Assembly: GCA_029239935.1 (NCBI GenBank)
Contig: JARBTY010000159.1
Coordinates: forward strand, 1-7,663
Length of the DNA: 7,663 nucleotides
Source of the DNA: Clostridia bacterium
GTDB taxonomy: Bacteria; Bacillota_A; Clostridia; Lachnospirales; Cellulosilyticaceae
Direction of reading: 5' to 3'
Below are positions 6,629 to 7,663 of the stretch, piece after piece (within the stretch, counting starts at the first letter, position 1; each line of letters starts with the position of its first letter). The notes under the pieces are model-generated. The model was given only the letters and a program-made list of their open reading frames with translations. It was not told where the DNA came from and did not search any database. A program made the position numbers and the translations under genes.

Positions 6629-6931
6629 ATGGAAGAAAAGATACTGGTTATTCTGAAGGATATACAGGGCAAAATAGGTTCTATGGAAAATAAAATGGAT
6701 TCGATGGATAAGGATATCAAAGGCATAAAAGTGCAGTTGGATGAGCATGGAAAAGTCTTAAAAGCGCTGGAGCATGCAGTAGGGGTAAATAGTGCTAAGC
6801 AGGAAGCCATGGAACACGATATCGCCCATATTAAAGGAGATGTAACGGCTATCAGAAGTGACTTATCTTTTGTAGAGCAAGCTACAGCCAGAAACTGGAG
6901 TGACATAGCGCATTTGAAAGCTATTAAATAA
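6629..6931 (+). CDS. Small coiled-coil protein of unknown function, probably SOS-controlled
   Basis: The protein has 100 residues, with no signal peptide, no membrane segment and no cysteine. Nearly the whole length is a heptad-patterned amphipathic helix rich in K, E, D, I, M and L: MENKMDSMDKDIKGIKVQLD (19-38) followed by further repeats up to about residue 83. It should form an oligomeric rod. The tail near residues 88-96 carries NWSDIAHLK, reminiscent of many small Firmicute and phage coiled-coil proteins, but I do not recognise a named family. The ribosome binding site AGGAAGG (6611-6617) is about 11 bases before the ATG, somewhat far. The gene has its own promoter, a LexA-type box upstream and a strong terminator downstream, so it is a single-gene unit. 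A role in the DNA-damage response is inferred only from the box. Confidence 0.75.
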   Translation: MEEKILVILKDIQGKIGSMENKMDSMDKDIKGIKVQLDEHGKVLKALEHAVGVNSAKQEAMEHDIAHIKGDVTAIRSDLSFVEQATARNWSDIAHLKAIK

Positions 6932-6941
6932 ATAAAAAATG

Positions 6942-6986
6942 AAAAGGATATACTGGCAGGGGGCAGCTGCTGGTATATCCTTTTTT
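6942..6986 (+). terminator. Strong intrinsic terminator after the coiled-coil gene
   Basis: The 12-bp perfect stem AAAAGGATATAC (6942-6953) with GTATATCCTTTT (6973-6984) is extended, after a two-base mismatch, by GCAG/CTGC. A T-run to 6986 follows. Because A-runs flank the left arm, it could also work on the opposite strand. It insulates the small-gene cassette that follows. Confidence 0.9.
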
Positions 6987-7029
6987 ACTATTTGCAAAAT
7001 ATATTTGATTATTATTTAGGGAATCTTCT

Positions 7030-7058
7030 TTGACAGCACATATATAGAAGTGAATAAC
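7030..7058 (+). promoter_or_regulatory. Possible promoter of the DUF1659-DUF2922-YvrJ cassette
   Basis: A perfect TTGACA (7030-7035) is followed 17 bases later by AATAAC (7053-7058), a 4-of-6 match to the -10. The start point would fall at about 7065, at the edge of the ribosome binding site. This makes an unusually short leader and lowers confidence. No better pair is seen in 6987-7077. Confidence 0.35.
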
Positions 7059-7077
7059 CAGTAAAGGAGGTGAAAAT

Positions 7078-7310
7078 ATGGCAGTAACAGCAGAGGTAAA
7101 AGGTGTAAAAGTTGTTTTGAAGCTTGCAAAAGGTTAAAAGGTGTAAAAGTTGTTTTGAAGCTTGCAAAAGGTTCACAAACGATCTCTAACTGCAGCCAAG
7201 GTGCATCAGATGAAGCACTTTATGAAATCGGTGATGCAGTAGCTAGTTTGCAAGAGGAGGAAGTCACAAATCTTAGCAAAGTGGTGGAGACAATCCTTAT
7301 AGCCGAGTAA
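7078..7310 (+). pseudogene. DUF1659 protein gene, broken by a 38-bp tandem duplication
   Basis: AAGGAGGTG (7064-7072) and an ATG at 7078 start a frame that stops at 7135-7137 after 19 codons. The stop is created by the exact 38-bp duplication at 7098-7173. Since 38 is not a multiple of three, the rest of the gene is out of frame. Dropping one copy gives one uninterrupted 64-residue product starting MAVTAEVKGVKVVLKLAKGS and ending VVETILIAE at the TAA 7308-7310, about the size of DUF1659 proteins. DUF1659 proteins are small, of unknown function, and usually lie directly before a DUF2922 gene, as here. All sequence outside the duplication remains intact, so the mutation looks recent. A single -1 frameshift before the stop would also reach the downstream frame and add 13 residues. 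An assembly artefact is possible. Confidence 0.8.
7098..7173 (+). repeat. Perfect 38-bp tandem duplication
   Basis: Two identical copies (7098-7135 and 7136-7173) stand head to tail without a mismatch. Each copy begins with AAAAGGTG and ends with AAAAGGTT, so a short AAAAGGT word also recurs every 30 or 8 bases within the block. The lack of divergence indicates a very recent event or an assembly error. Confidence 0.97.
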
Positions 7311-7348
7311 GGCGATAGGACTAAATTTTTAGGAAAGGAGGGATACTT

Positions 7349-7576
7349 ATGGCAGAGATTACAAAAAAATCACTGGTACTTACTTTTGGTACAGCAGGAA
7401 GTAAGGAAGTGAGTCTTACAATCAGCAAACCAGTCAGTGGTCTGACGGGATCTGAAGTAACAGCTGTTATGGACAGAATGATTGCAGCAAATGCTTATGG
7501 CGATGGAGATAAAGTTAATCAAAAGCTGGGAGCAAAATATGTTACTCAGCAGGTTGATGAAATTGTCTTAGCGTAA
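7349..7576 (+). CDS. DUF2922 family small protein
   Basis: This is an intact 75-residue protein of unknown function. It has two beta-rich stretches, KSLVLTFGTAGSKEVSLTIS (7-26), then the conserved PVSGLTGSEVTAVMDRMIA helix (about 28-46), and a C-terminal GAKYVTQQVDEIVLA strand. This order matches DUF2922 as found in Bacilli and Clostridia next to DUF1659 and YvrJ genes. It has no signal peptide, membrane segment or cysteine, so it should be cytoplasmic. A strong AAAGGAGGG (7335-7342) lies six bases before the ATG. It starts 38 bases after the DUF1659 stop, with no terminator between them, so the two are probably cotranscribed, and an early stop upstream might reduce its expression. No biochemical role is known to me. 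Confidence 0.85.
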   Translation: MAEITKKSLVLTFGTAGSKEVSLTISKPVSGLTGSEVTAVMDRMIAANAYGDGDKVNQKLGAKYVTQQVDEIVLA

Positions 7577-7587
7577 GGGGGATGGCC

Positions 7588-7663
7588 ATGGAGGAGCTTT
7601 TGGGTCAGGTAGGTAATGTGGGTTTTCCGATTGCTTTGTCTATCTACCTTTTGGTTAGACTAG
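7588..7663 (+). CDS. YvrJ family small membrane protein (partial, cut by window end)
   Basis: Twenty-five codons are visible, beginning MEELLGQVGNVGFPIALSIY and continuing LLVRL to the window edge. The acidic start followed by the hydrophobic GFPIALSIYLLVRL segment is the signature of YvrJ proteins, which are about 45-50 residues long with one N-terminal membrane helix and an amphipathic tail; the tail lies outside the window. AAGGGGG (7575-7581) is six bases before the ATG at 7588. An in-frame ATG at 7582 abuts the site and is less likely. It begins 11 bases after the DUF2922 stop, so it is the third gene of the same cassette. Function is unknown. Confidence 0.8.
   Translation, partial: MEELLGQVGNVGFPIALSIYLLVRL

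Noticed and set aside
6568..6906. Reverse-strand frame of 112 codons opposite the coiled-coil gene
   Set aside because: It has a serine- and leucine-rich product typical of the antisense of a coiled coil and no ribosome binding site. The sense frame has a ribosome binding site, promoter and terminator.
7041..7048. TATATAGA as a -10 for the DUF1659 cassette
   Set aside because: No -35-like sequence lies 16-18 bases upstream, and the TTGACA at 7030 is too close.
7098..7173. Start of a CRISPR array or a multi-copy repeat
   Set aside because: There are only two copies, they are directly adjacent with no spacer, and they lie inside a coding sequence whose frame is restored by removing one.
6629..7663. 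Prophage or holin module
   Set aside because: The YvrJ segment and the coiled-coil protein superficially resemble phage small proteins, but no structural, integrase or lysis gene is visible.

Overview
The window is AT-rich, compactly organised DNA from a low-GC Firmicute, most likely an anaerobic member of the Clostridia. This rests on strong AGGAGG-type ribosome binding sites, sigma-A-like promoters, U-tailed terminators, a Bacillus-type LexA box and the DUF1659/DUF2922/YvrJ small-gene set typical of Firmicutes. The genus is not readable from the sequence.

Left part (1-6450): a sugar-acid uptake and catabolism locus. A GntR/FadR-type (FCD domain) regulator has its own promoter (63-90), a TTG start at 134 and a clear terminator (856-890). 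Next comes a five-gene cluster on the same strand: TRAP transporter dctP-dctQ-dctM, a KduD-like short-chain dehydrogenase, and an IlvD/Edd-family Fe-S dehydratase resembling the YjhG/YagF sugar-acid dehydratases. In front of dctP sit a TTGACA promoter and a perfect 15-bp palindrome (983-997) with a GTC-N-GAC core. This is the likely operator of the neighbouring regulator. A weak catabolite-response-like site follows. The inferred logic is that an aldonate or uronate-type acid enters through the TRAP system, is oxidised or reduced by the SDR, and is dehydrated to a 2-keto-3-deoxy acid. The acid brings derepression through the FCD regulator. No kinase or aldolase is present, so the pathway is finished elsewhere.

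Right part (6451-7663): unrelated small genes. An extended -10 promoter (6506-6514) and a near-consensus LexA/SOS box (6576-6589) precede a 100-residue coiled-coil protein, which ends in a strong hairpin terminator (6942-6986). After it lies the three-gene cassette DUF1659, DUF2922 and YvrJ; YvrJ is cut by the window end. The DUF1659 gene is broken by a perfect 38-bp tandem duplication that shifts the frame and creates a stop after 19 codons. Removing one copy restores a complete 64-residue protein.

The points most worth a second look are the SOS box on the uncharacterised coiled-coil gene, the duplicated DUF1659 gene, the operator palindrome, and the unassigned substrate of the TRAP-SDR-dehydratase operon. 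I see no CRISPR array, insertion sequence, tRNA or rRNA.
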